NCBI GenBank assembly: GCA_018857735.1
Contig: JABMCL010003783.1
Coordinates: 208,501 to 272,500 of the forward strand
Length of the DNA: 64,000 nt
DNA from: Alviniconcha marisindica
Taxonomy: Eukaryota; Mollusca; Gastropoda; Provannidae
Direction: 5' to 3'
Positions 41,396 through 52,300 of the stretch are shown here, piece after piece (the first letter of the stretch is position 1; each line of letters opens with the position of its first letter). The notes under the pieces were generated by a model. That model searched no databases. It was not told the DNA's origin and worked only from the letters and a program-made list of their open reading frames with translations. The position numbers and the translations under genes were made by a program.

Positions 41396-41834
41396 AACAG
41401 TTCATCAAAGTGCAAGTCTGATTCACTGTTCAGTTCACACCATTTTTATATTTGAAGAGGACTCAGAAAACATTATCCAGGAAGCCAGCATTTCTAACGT
41501 GGCCAAAGTGCGTGATGCTTATATTCTGACGTACTCTAAACTTAAAGAAGATAATGTAATGTGAGGATGTACCTCTGGTGGAGTTTATGTACCTTGTATT
41601 GACTCATCTGCCAGGTGAGAGTTACCACAGGCAACTCAGGTCTTTGTTGTTTTGCTTGTGTGACATCTTTTGAGTGCTAATTAACTCCTTTGTGTGTTGT
41701 TTCCTACGGGGGGAGAAATGTTGACAGCATTGGGCTCTTACCAGAGGGCACACCAGTTTCCGCTTTCTCCACACCCCAACAAATTTCCTTCATGGGTGGT
41801 GAATGCTGTGTTGGCTAAACAATCATGGACTGGT

Positions 41835-41985
41835 ATTAGTGGTAAGCATTGCACTGAGAGAATGACGATGGGTAGTCAGCACGACACTGGCAGAATGTCC
41901 ATGATGAGTAAGCACGGCACTGACAGAACAACCAAGGGTGTTGAGGCCTGCACTGGCAGACCGACCATGGGTCAGTAAACGCTGA
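41835..41985. repeat. Short minisatellite, about 33-bp unit, five copies
   Basis: Unit around AGCACGGCACTGACAGAATG ACCATGGGT. Confidence 0.8.
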
Positions 41986-42499
41986 CGCCATGTTGGCTGA
42001 ATAATCAAGGTAGGTAAACCGTATCAGAGAGACAAACACAGACACAGAATCTCTGTTCTCAAGCATGAAAAGAGAGAAGGAAGTTTATGTCAACACAGAC
42101 GAACCCCCCCCCCCCCCCCAGTGACTAACATCAAATTTATCTTCTTATATCCTATAAAAAATAAAAACACAACAACAACAAGTTTAAAAAAAGAAATAAA
42201 CGTACAAAGAAAACACGCAGTAAGGATCGGAGTCACTTTGTCTGATGCAGAATGACGCCATAAAGACACCTGTCTTAAGTGGCCTCTAACCCTATCAGAA
42301 GAGTGAGCATTTCACTGCATGCTCCTAATCATAACAACAACATGGAAACCACTGCAGTGCATGCTGGGGCTGAACAAAAATGACTAGGGCTCAGGCTGAA
42401 GGGATAACTGTAGACAAAAACGGCCCCCCGTCTTCGTTCATGCAATCCTTTGTTGATGCACAACTGTGTCCTAATTCCACACATTAATCCCTGATTATT

Positions 42500-42740
42500 C
42501 TAATTTTTTTGTCTACTCCCATCTCCCACATTTCTAATGTTTTGTAAAACCTTGGCTACTGCTTCCAGGATGAAGCCAGATCTGACAGTCCTCATCTGAT
42601 GCTGGTAACATTGACATGTAAGATCTGTGCTGCAGACACACACAACGGTGTCTGTCAAGACATCAAAATCCTTGCATGGACCTAGACGATCTCCACGCTG
42701 ACAGCCATACAAATCGCAGTCACTTTCCCCCCCTGCACAG
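42500..42740 (-). other. Unrecognised Cys-rich open frame downstream of SNX3
   Basis: The minus strand is open with nine cysteines in a short stretch (CDLYGCQRGDRLGPC ... VVCVCSTDLTCQCYQ) after a weak acceptor-like CTGTGCAG. It lies about 270 bases beyond the SNX3 stop and may simply be SNX3 3' UTR. No family recognised. Confidence 0.15.
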
Positions 42741-43006
42741 TTTTTTGTTTGTTCTCTTTTTGTTTTTTTGAGATACACTGTTGCTCACACAATCGAAAGT
42801 CATAGACATAAATTCCAAATTATATTAAAAAAATACAATTAATCTCTCTGCTTTAAGCAAAGCAAGCCTGCAAGTGCAACTGAAGTTTCATGGTTTATAT
42901 TTCAGACTCAATGTTTGTCTCACTTGTTCTACCACTGCGCCACGCTCATGGTGAAGTACACTAATGCACGACACCAGCCTGGCAGAGTGAATGATGAAGC
43001 AGTGTT

Positions 43007-43112
43007 CTAGTTGGTGCGAATCTTTCCTGGGACGTAATTTTTATCGATGACTGGCTCTTGCAAGAACATGTGTAAGCACTTCTCATTCTGGGCCAAGGGA
43101 TGACCAGCCACT
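43007..43112 (-). CDS. SNX3: SNX3 exon 4 (terminal)
   Basis: Acceptor CTTGTTGCAG. Completes Lys126, then [20 protein letters not shown] and on to the TAG at 43009-43007. Confidence 0.96.
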
Positions 43113-45947
43113 CTGCAACAAGAAAAAAGGCATTACCATTACGTGTGTTACATACCCTCTTGTTCAGTATTCTCCCTCCACTTCGCACAAAATCAAAAAT
43201 GACATGGGACATGGGGGCCAGTGCTGCAAACTACCATCACACACAGAAACCACAACTGTCAGTGATTCCCACCTTTTTATTATTTATTTTATATCACACA
43301 GATCAGAACTGTATCAACAAATGGTACCCACCTTGTACATGATGTGTACAGCACTGTAACTCACATGTTACATTATTATATATATATGTACATGACTCCT
43401 TTATAACACAATGAAAGCCAAGCCTCATTAATGCTCTGTAATGATTACTCTTGCATTGATAACATCACTTACTTGTTCTGCTGCTGATAAATATCTCTTA
43501 CGTGTTGATAGGCATACTCACTTGTTACTTTTTTTCAAATAGGACCCTATGTTCAACACTCTTCCAAGCACTGGACAGGAAAAAACACAGCTCAACCAAA
43601 AACATATGCTGTTTAGCTTTTCATCTCATTTTTCACCATTTAACTGTTGTTTAAGTGTTGTTTTGTAGCTTGATAAAGGGGATTACCCCAAAAATTTGCA
43701 GATTGTATTTTTGTCCTAACAGTGTTCTGTTGAACCTTATATTTGTGAGGACCCTAACTGAACAGGAATAGAACAATGAAAACAAGAAAGATTGATAGCA
43801 ATTTTTCAGCCAATTCATGGTCTAGTTAAGATGTTTACCAGAACCAGTTGCAAAAACATGGCCCGGCAAAAATGAAATGCATGAGCTAACCTTTTTCTGC
43901 TTGTCATTGCAAAGAACAAACCAACATGGCGATACCCTGAAGGCTAAGCAGCTCAAATCTGACACACAAGAAAGTACTCCTCCTGCCTAAATATTGACAG
44001 AACCACCCCCCAAAGCCTGAAAGTGCAAGCGGAAATATTTGCTCATTTTCATGCCAGTTTGCCTGGGATCCCCTTTAAAGAACAGCACCTGCTTGTTTAC
44101 AAATATTTGACAACAAAACAAACAGCTGACAAACATCACACACTTTTTGATGAGCAAATTTTGCATGTTGATAAACACCACTAACTTGCTGATGAACAGT
44201 AGAACAATATTTAGATGTTGATAAACCACACCTAACTTCTTGATGAGTACATCTGCATGTGGATAAACACCAGTAACTTGCTGATGAACAATAGAACAAT
44301 ATTAATTTAGATGTTGATGAACCACACCTAACTGTTGACGAGCATCAGCCTTGTGGATGACCATCACCCAATGAACACTACTTCACTGCTGAGGAAGACA
44401 AACGACTTCCTCCTGAACATCACTTACTTGTTAATAAATTGCTCCAGCCCTTGTCGTCGCTCCTCGATGAACTCTTCCTCAAAGATGCCATCGTCTCCCC
44501 TGAAGGGCAGCTGTCGTTTTAATGCTTTCCCTGGTAGCGGTGGTACAACGATCTGAACATACAGAAAGCGAAGGTACAATGATCTAAATATGTATACATG
44601 TATACAGTCACGGTACAATGATCTGAACATACAGAAAGTGATGGTACAATGATCTGAACATACAGAAAGTGATGGTACAGTGATCTAAATATATACCATA
44701 TATATATTTATATATAGTATATGTTATCTTTATAATACAACATACAATACAGTGGTGGTACAATGATCTAAATTAATCATACATGTATACATATATATTG
44801 GAGGCATAATGATCTGAACATGCACACACTGACAGATCTGAACATCATGATACACACACTGATACAGTGGGGGAGGATAATCAAACCAGAAAAAAAAGAA
44901 GTTTCTCAGGCTTGTACTTGTAGTTGTACTCACCTTACTGTCTCTTTCCAGCTCATTACGTAACCACTCAAAGTCGCTATATCGCCGTCGTACACTGGAG
45001 TCCCGCAGTTTAAAGACAGGCAGATTTGTCTGAAACCAACCAACCACAAATTACTCTTTCAGTTCACTTCAGTGAATAACCACTTAGGTGGATATTCAAA
45101 AACATGCTATAAAATTAAAAAGCTAGTCACTCAGGTAGAATCACATGTGAGCGCAGTGAGTCTGCTCGAGAGTGGAGAATAGTGCTGTATAAAAGCAATC
45201 ATCATCATCATCATCATCACTACAGCAAGTCTCCATTTATGCTCCTGGGAAAGTCCACACTCTACCCAGTCTCTCAGTCTCAGGAGTTTCCCTAACGCAG
45301 CCTTTGATTCGTTTGAACAGTGATTGCACTGGACATTTTTCAAACCAGTGTGACAGTTTGAACAGTGATTGCATTGGACATTTTTCAAACCAGTGTGACA
45401 GTTTGAACAGTGATTGCACTGGACATTTTTCAAACCAGCGTGACAGTTTGAACAGTGATTGCACTGGACATTTTTCAAACCAGTGTGACAGTTTGAACAG
45501 TGATTGCACTGGACATTTTTCAAACCAGTGTGACAATCTAAAAGGTAGAGAAAGTGGTTCACGGAAACTGGTCAGACAGTCACTATAACTGGTCTGACAC
45601 ATTGCCACCTACAGATCTGTACTACTATTACTGTATTAGGGCTCTACTAGCAAACATCATGTTCCCTTCCCTGTCTAGCACTGTGTGAGAGTGCGTGCAC
45701 ACACACACACACACACACATGTGCACCCACATGCACGTGCACACACCCACACAGACATGCACTTTCTGTGTGCTGTGTTGGTTGTTATTGTTTTCTTCTT
45801 TTCTGTGCATGCATCTGTTGTTTTTGTTGTTGTTTTTCTGTGTCTTGTTGTTGTTTTATTTCAGGTGGGATGGGAGTCATTTTGGAACCAGTCAAGCAAA
45901 ATAACAGCCAGTATGTCTGACCAACTGCTGATTTTGTTTCTGGTATA

Positions 45948-45982
<35 letters not shown>

Positions 45983-47216
45983 ATGCTGATCTTATTCTTA
46001 TTATCTGAACCTGTAAAATACGGAAATTACCAGTCAACATGAACCCTGCTGAAACAGATCCAGTGTTCATCTGACTGACAATAGGGCCCTGTTCAAGGTA
46101 CAAAGTGGTCATACCATAACACTAACCAGATGTGCATCTGTACTACTCAGATAACTTCCTAGTTATATAACTAAAGATTCAAGAACAGTCTCTGAGTGTG
46201 CCTGACTGTGTGTCTGTAAACACTGTGACTTGGTGCTCAACCCGCTGAACCGAATGAGATCAAACTTGGTGTGAGGATTCCTTGCAACACAAGGGTAGAA
46301 TTAGTCTGCAGTACAGGTACCACTACCACCCCTTTTTCTAATTCACACAGTAAGTGAATAACACTCAAGATTATTGAAGCAAATAAACAAGTCTCTCTGT
46401 GTGTTCAAGGCAAGCAAGCAGTCTCTGTCAAGTTACAAGTAAAGAAAGGGTAATTAATAACTAATAATAATTAATTTTGTAACAACCTAACTTTAAAAAG
46501 TTTAACTTTGTTCTATTTGTTACTAATGTCAGATAGCTCTGTGATCAGATGGTTACCACTACCACTCAGGACTCTCATGCCAGTGATCTGGGTTTAAACT
46601 TTAATGCACAGTGGGTCCAAAACAGCAATAACAACCAATTTGTTTCCCTTTTTTATTTTTTATTATATTTTAACACTTTGCTGCTGTAACACAAACATCT
46701 TGATCATCAACAAGGGGGAACCTTTTTATTTTTAATCTGACGGAAACTAAAATGTTCTTTTCCCACTTCTCTTTTCCATTGGTCATTTAAAAAAAATCTA
46801 TTCTCAACATATATAATATATATTATCAGAACTATGTCGGCCAATCCTATGGAAGAGCTGGTCAAAACAGGAACAGGTATATTATAACAGGTATATTATA
46901 CTTTATTGCTCACTGGTGTCTTATAAAAACTACTTTGTTCACACACACATTGACAAAGCTGACATGCTTTTTAAATGGAAAACTACTGACATATTGTTAT
47001 TGTTAAATATTAACATAAAGATGTGAGTGAACCCAGACCACTATGGTGGTTGATACTAATACTGTGACAGCATACAGCTCAGGCAAAATTAAGCAAAATG
47101 GTACAAACTCAGAAACTGAAAAAAGCATTTAAAGTAATTAAACTAAGTACAAACTACAATTACAGCTAAAACAAGTTAATTACAACACATGCATGCCCAC
47201 ATGCACACGCACACAC

Positions 47217-47280
<64 letters not shown>

Positions 47281-47901
47281 TGACATGCCATTTGCAATGT
47301 AAATTGTATGGGCATTCAGAGATACCAAGCATTCAAAGACATAATCTCTCTCTCTCTATATATATATATATATGCCATATGACAATCAAAGAAAGCAGAA
47401 AGTAAGTATACTATACAATATTTTAAAATAGATAGCAGAGCAGCCAAGTCCAAATAGAAACTGTCTAAAGTCACAAAACCTATCTTGGAGATATATGGAC
47501 ATGGCTACAGGCTAGGTGCTGTAGTCTCTTTACAAGTTTACTGTTTCAATTTAATCTTTATTGTTATATTAACTTAAATAAGCTTAACGGTTTTGATATA
47601 TATATATGACAATGCCAAAAGGTGCGCAAATGGGGGGTCCAATTTTTGACTGTCAATAAAATCTGTTTCAAACACTTTGTCTTGTTGTTGCTTTGTGTGT
47701 GCATTCATAATTGGTCAGTATTACAGTGGAAACAATATGAGCTCCAAATCTGGAGCAGCTTGAGAAATATAATTTTTTGAAAGTGAAAAGCGCCACGAAA
47801 TTTGACCCCTGAAAACGGACACGCTCACGGTGAGTGCTTTTGATGCTTTCATTCACGTACATGACGAATCAAAACATTACCTCAGTCACCGATTTGCACA
47901 G

Positions 47902-47940
<39 letters not shown>

Positions 47941-48759
47941 AACATGTTAAATGGATATGAAATGTATTCATGCTTATAAGGTTGGTTGGTTGTCCAACTC
48001 CAAGGTTAGATCTTATTTATTATATAAATCAGTCTGTACTACTACTAGCCATGTGTTCATGAAGTATTAAACTGTCTAAAACAAGTAAAAGTAAAACTAG
48101 CAAAAGCACTGATGAGTAAGAATTACAGTTACATCTACTTACTGTAAGTTGTAATACTAACAGTAAGTGTAACTTACTAAGTAACTAACTGTAAATTATG
48201 ATGCATGACATCATCAATGCAATGGGATCAGACTTGTCCATCACATTCAGAGTCCATCACATACAGAGTGGTGAGTGAGTGAGTGAGTGTGTGTGTGTGT
48301 GTGTGTGTGCCCGCGCACGTGCTCTCAGTCTCACACGGTGGGTGGGTGTGTTCAGCTTCCACGATGAGCAACTAGAAGCAATTGTTCCACAAAAATACAC
48401 TCTCGTGATCGTAGCGTGTACACAAACGAACCCTTCCTACTGCAGGGAATCACACAGAAATGAAGAGTGAGTAGATGATGAAGCTAATATGGTTAAATAA
48501 TGAAATAACCGCGAAAACAAGAGCAACAGCACAATGAAAATGAAACACTTCCGTCACTAAAGGGGTGGTTACAAAGCCTGAAGTTGCTCTTTCGAGGTCC
48601 TACCTTCATGCGAACTTCATAGTCTGTATAACGAGCTTTCGCCACTCCGTGTGTTTGAGGATCGACGATATCTATCTCAAGAAAGTTTGCGGGTGGCGAA
48701 TAAGCATCTTCAAGTGTTTGTTTCTTTGGATTAATGCGTGCAGTAGCCGTGTTTGCCAT
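43007..48759 (-). CDS. SNX3: Sorting nexin-3/12 homologue (PX domain), complete, 160 aa
   Basis: Four exons: 48759-48604, 45029-44934, 44552-44428 and 43112-43007, total 483 nt including TAG. All junctions are GT-AG and in phase. The product is a single PX domain with short tails, as in vertebrate SNX3 and SNX12 (about 162 aa). Residues 27-52 hold [15 protein letters not shown] and the YTDYEVRMK strand. The phosphoinositide-binding RRRYSDF lies at residues 66-72, the PPLPGK loop at 88-93, and [10 protein letters not shown] near 116-125. The end is [11 protein letters not shown]. Known role: binds PI3P on early endosomes and works with retromer in recycling, for example of Wntless. Invertebrates usually have one gene for SNX3/SNX12, so the paralogue symbol is nominal. 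The start is the M of [10 protein letters not shown]; an upstream in-frame ATG at 48804 is not supported by homology. Transcription is divergent from AFG1L. Confidence 0.96.
43440..43535 (-). repeat. Diverged copies of the SNX3 exon 3 donor
   Basis: Plus strand AACATCACTTACTTGTT at about 43463 is identical over 17 bases to the real exon 3 donor flank. Looser copies follow (CTCTTACGTGTTGATAGGC, CATACTCACTTGTTAC). Confidence 0.6.
43545..43745 (+). repeat. Dispersed repeat F2, copy 2
   Basis: Partner of 38095-38300, inside SNX3 intron 3. Confidence 0.7.
44150..44420 (-). repeat. Tandem copies of the SNX3 exon 3 donor
   Basis: Four to five copies, alternating AACACCACTAACTTGCTGAT GAAC and ACCACACCTAACTTCTTGAT GAG. 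They resemble the real flank AACATCACTTACTTGTTAAT AAA (plus strand) with about five mismatches per 22 bases. Confidence 0.65.
44428..44552 (-). CDS. SNX3: SNX3 exon 3
   Basis: Acceptor TGTATGTTCAG; 41 codons plus two bases with PPLPGK; donor AA|GTAAGTG. Both its acceptor and donor are copied into the flanking introns. Confidence 0.96.
44555..44845 (-). repeat. Tandem copies of the SNX3 exon 3 acceptor
   Basis: Six to seven copies of GGTACAATGATCTGAACATA CAGAAAGTGAT or shorter versions. The real exon 3 acceptor region reads GGTACAACGATCTGAACATA CAGAAAGCG, so the first copies differ by one to three bases. TA runs are interspersed. Confidence 0.9.
44934..45029 (-). CDS. SNX3: SNX3 exon 2
   Basis: Acceptor GGTTTCAG; 32 codons with the PI3P-binding RRRYSDF; donor AAG|GTGAGT, phase 0. 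Confidence 0.96.
45140..45225 (+). mobile_element. LINE/SINE 3' tail
   Basis: GCGCAGTGAGTCTGCTCGAG, GAGAATAGTGCTGTATAAAA, then ATC repeats; a close relative of the tail at 11933-12010 in the opposite orientation. Confidence 0.75.
45300..45545. repeat. Minisatellite, 45-bp unit, five copies, SNX3 intron 1
   Basis: Near-identical copies of CAGTTTGAACAGTGATTGCA CTGGACATTTTTCAAACCAG TGTGA; the frames it opens on both strands are artefacts. Confidence 0.95.
45700..47210. other. SNX3 intron 1, mostly unannotated
   Basis: CA-rich block at 45700-45750, TA run at about 45945-45981, otherwise unique AT-rich sequence with no exon seen. Confidence 0.6.
47216..47278. repeat. GA microsatellite
   Basis: GA run with one phase slip; a CT/TA run follows at 47347-47373 and a TA run at about 47904-47938. 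Confidence 0.95.
47985..48060 (+). repeat. Copy of the AFG1L exon 1/intron 1 junction inside SNX3 intron 1
   Basis: GGTTGTCC, then CAAGGTTAGATCTTATTTAT TATATAAATCAGTCTGTACT ACTACTAGCCATGTGT, almost identical to 49659-49722. The shared segment begins in AFG1L coding sequence (WLSK), crosses the donor and continues about 50 bases into the intron. Confidence 0.92.
48604..48759 (-). CDS. SNX3: SNX3 exon 1
   Basis: 52 codons, from [10 protein letters not shown] to EVRMK; donor AAG|GTAGGA, phase 0. Confidence 0.95.
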
Positions 48760-49157
48760 TTTGCGTTCTGTCTGCGGAGAGAACAAAATACGGTGACGAC
48801 GCAAATTTTACTATGCAAAATATAATGACGATTTTCACAATTTCTAAGGGAAGCAACTCGAATTAATGTTCCCGGAGTAGTTTCCCGTCAATCATGTAAG
48901 GGAGGTAACAGAGTTGACCCGAATGACCATGAATCGATCATGAACAGATCTGTCAAACTTTTCTACTTCAAAACCGTCAATCGAAAGTTGACACAGTTTG
49001 TGGCGAAACTTTGCACATCTCATGCTTCAGGTTAGGTGCTATAAAAGTTGGTACGAGTCAGGGACAATTTCTGTCATTACTTTTAGTTTGATTTGGATCA
49101 TGCGACAAAATTCTATGGTTGTACAGCAGACGATATATTTTTTATTTATGCTCTCTG

Positions 49158-49210
<53 letters not shown>

Positions 49211-49336
49211 CGCGCGCGCGCGCGTGTGCATATGTGTGTTGACTTGTTGCCTTGTGTGAGAGACTGATTAAGCCAAGCAAAAATCCAAATTATATCAGAA
49301 TTTAGATTCTGAATCTGATCTCTTTCTTCAAACAGT
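48760..49336. promoter_or_regulatory. Shared 5' region between SNX3 and AFG1L (candidate bidirectional promoter)
   Basis: The two genes diverge with about 0.6 kb between their first recognisable coding ATGs. No TATA box is obvious. A CT microsatellite (49157-49208) followed by a CG/TG run lies on the AFG1L side, and a likely 3' splice site (TCTTTCTTCAAACAG) ends at 49335. AFG1L therefore probably has an upstream non-coding exon here. Confidence 0.5.
49157..49208. repeat. CT microsatellite followed by CG/TG run
   Basis: CT run of about 50 bases, then alternating CG to 49225. Confidence 0.95.
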
Positions 49337-52300
49337 ATGCTCCGACCTGACTCAGTGACTGCCCGTCTTCAACTCTTTGGGCAGGCTACAGTCATTCTAC
49401 ACACAATTACATGTGGTTGCTGCTACTAGGAAGGATTTCCCCGGAAACGCCAAGCTGTCCAAGGTGGAACTGAAACACCTGAGTGCAATGTTTCAGCTGC
49501 ACGAAGCAGGACTAGTGAAGGCCCTCTGGGGGTCTACCTGTCCAAGGTGGAGTCAGGAGAGCTGCAGCAGGATAGCCATCAGCAGAAGATTGTGGAGAGA
49601 CTGCAGGTGCTGCACCATGACCTCGTGACCTACAACCCTGACCAATGCAATGAGTCATGGTTGTCCAAGGTTAGATCTTATTTATTATATAAATCAGTCT
49701 GTACTACTACTAGCCATGTGTCTGTTTTACTCTATCAGTATCAGTCACTGAGACCTGAGACAGGAGTTCACTGGGCTTTTTACAAGTTGTCTGTGTGAAA
49801 TACTGTTTTAGTTAAATAACATTAACAGATATATAAATTATAATGTATTGCAAAATAAATGTTCACAAAATTATAACTACCATTATGCCTCCCCCCCCCC
49901 CCCCCTTCCCCAGATTCTGTTACTTAGCTCACAGGCATAACCTGTTACATCCACAGACTATCTTTGCAGTGGCACAATCCTGTTTTATTCAGACTCCCAT
50001 ACACTGGAACACACCCGCTGTATTCACAGACTTCCACACACTGGAACACACCTGTTGTATCTACAGACTCCTACACACTAGAACACACCTGCTGTATCCA
50101 CAGACTCACACACACTAGAACACACCTGCTGTACCATCAGACTCCTACACACTGGAACACACCTGCTGTATCCACAGACTCCCACACACTAGAACACACC
50201 TGCTGTACCATCAGACTCCCACACACTGGAACACACCTGCTGTGCCATCAGACTGCTACACACTGGAACACACCTGCTGTATCCACAGACTCACACACAC
50301 TAGAACACACCTGCTGTACCATCAGACTCCTACACACTGGAACACACCTGCACTGTATCCTCAGACTCCCACATACTAGAACACACCTGCTGTATCCACA
50401 GACTCCTACACACTGGAACACACCTGCTGTATCCACAGACTCCCGCACACCTGCTGTACCATCAGACTCCCACACATTGAAACACACCTGCGCTGTATCC
50501 TCAGACTACCATACACTAGAAATAGAATTCACCTGCTGTATCTACAGACTCCCACACACTGGAACATACAATGATACATGCTGTATCCTCAGACTCCCAC
50601 ACACTAGAACTCACAGGTCTGCTATATCCACAGACATCCACACACTAGAAGTAGAACACACCTGCTGTATCCACAGACTCCCACACACTAGAACACACCT
50701 GCTGTACCATCAGACTCCCACACACTGGAACACACCTGCTGTACCATCAGACTCCCACACACTGGAACACACCTGCTGTACCATCAGACTCCCACACATT
50801 GGAACACACCTGCACTGTATTCTCAGACTACCGTACACTGGAATACACCTGCTGTATCTACAGACTCCTACACACTGGAACATAACTGCTGTATCCACAG
50901 ACTCCCACACACTAGAACACGCCTGCTGTATCCACAGACTCCCACACACTAGAACACACCTGCTGTATCCACAGACTCCCACACACTGGAACACACCTGC
51001 TGTATCTACAGACTCCCACACACCAGAACACAGACTCCTACATACTGGAACATGCCTGCTGTATCCACAGACTTCCATACACTAGAACACAGTCTCCTAC
51101 ACACTGGAACACACCTGCTGTATCCACAGACTCCCACACACCAGAACACAGACTCCTACACACCAGAACACACCTGCTGTAACACCTGCTGTATCCACAG
51201 ACTCCCACACACCAGAACACAGACTCCTACACACTGGAACATGCCTGCTGTATCCACAGACTTCCATACACTAGAACGCAGTCTCCTGCACCCTGGAACA
51301 CACCTGCTGTATCCACAGACTCCCACACACCAGAACACAGACTCCTACACACTGGAACACACCTGCTGTATCCACAAACTCTCACACACCAGAACACAGA
51401 CTCCTACACACTGGAAGTGGAACACACCTGCTGCATCCACAGACTTCCACACACTAGAAGTAGAGCACACCTGCTGTATTCACGGATGCCCGTACACCGG
51501 AACAGATCTTCTGTATCTGCAGACTCCCAGCTCTTGAATTTTGGTCGAATTTAAGTACTGTGCCTTTTGTTTGGTACAGGCCTTTGATGGAATTCAAAGT
51601 TGTGAAATTTCTGGTTTGTTACATGTATATATATATATAATGTACAAACTTTGGTGCTGCTTTTCAAATGATGTCTGGTTTGTTAAAAAATATACAGACT
51701 TTTGGATAAACTGGAACATTTCATGTATTGTTTTTGTTTGTTGCAGACATTTGGTGGCGCCAAGAAGATGGTTGTGCCAAAGGGATTATACATTTATGGT
51801 GGAGTTGGTAAGAGACTGATTCAGAATAGACAAGATACAAGACATGGTCTGCTAGAAAACGTATATGAAACATTACACTATTCAACAGCACATGTTCTCA
51901 TTCATTGGAATTACAGTCCACTCGCAGAAACAGCTGCCTCTCATTCACTCCCAAGCATGCCTCCATTTTATCCCAGCCTTGTCATCCCCACATCCCCACC
52001 TCTAGCCGTTGTGTGTTGTGTTTATCTGCCTGCTTGTTGGTTGTGTGTCCGAATGGCTATTGGAGTGAGATATATATATACATGTATATCATCAGTGGAA
52101 TCGGTAAGAGATTGAAAGGGCAACAGTACATCATGGTGGAGTAGGCAAGAGGTTGAACAGACAGCAAATATCACAGTGGAGTAGGTCAGAGGTTGAACAG
52201 ATATATATCACAGTGGAGTAGGTAAGAGATTGAACAGATATCACAGTGGAGTAGGTAACAGACTGAGCAGACAGCAGGTACATTACGGTGGAGTAAGCAA

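Noticed and set aside
49964..51085. 373-codon plus-strand open frame
   Set aside because: Produced by a 36-bp minisatellite whose unit length is divisible by three; other frames of the same array are also open and the phrase is unchanged at synonymous and non-synonymous sites alike.
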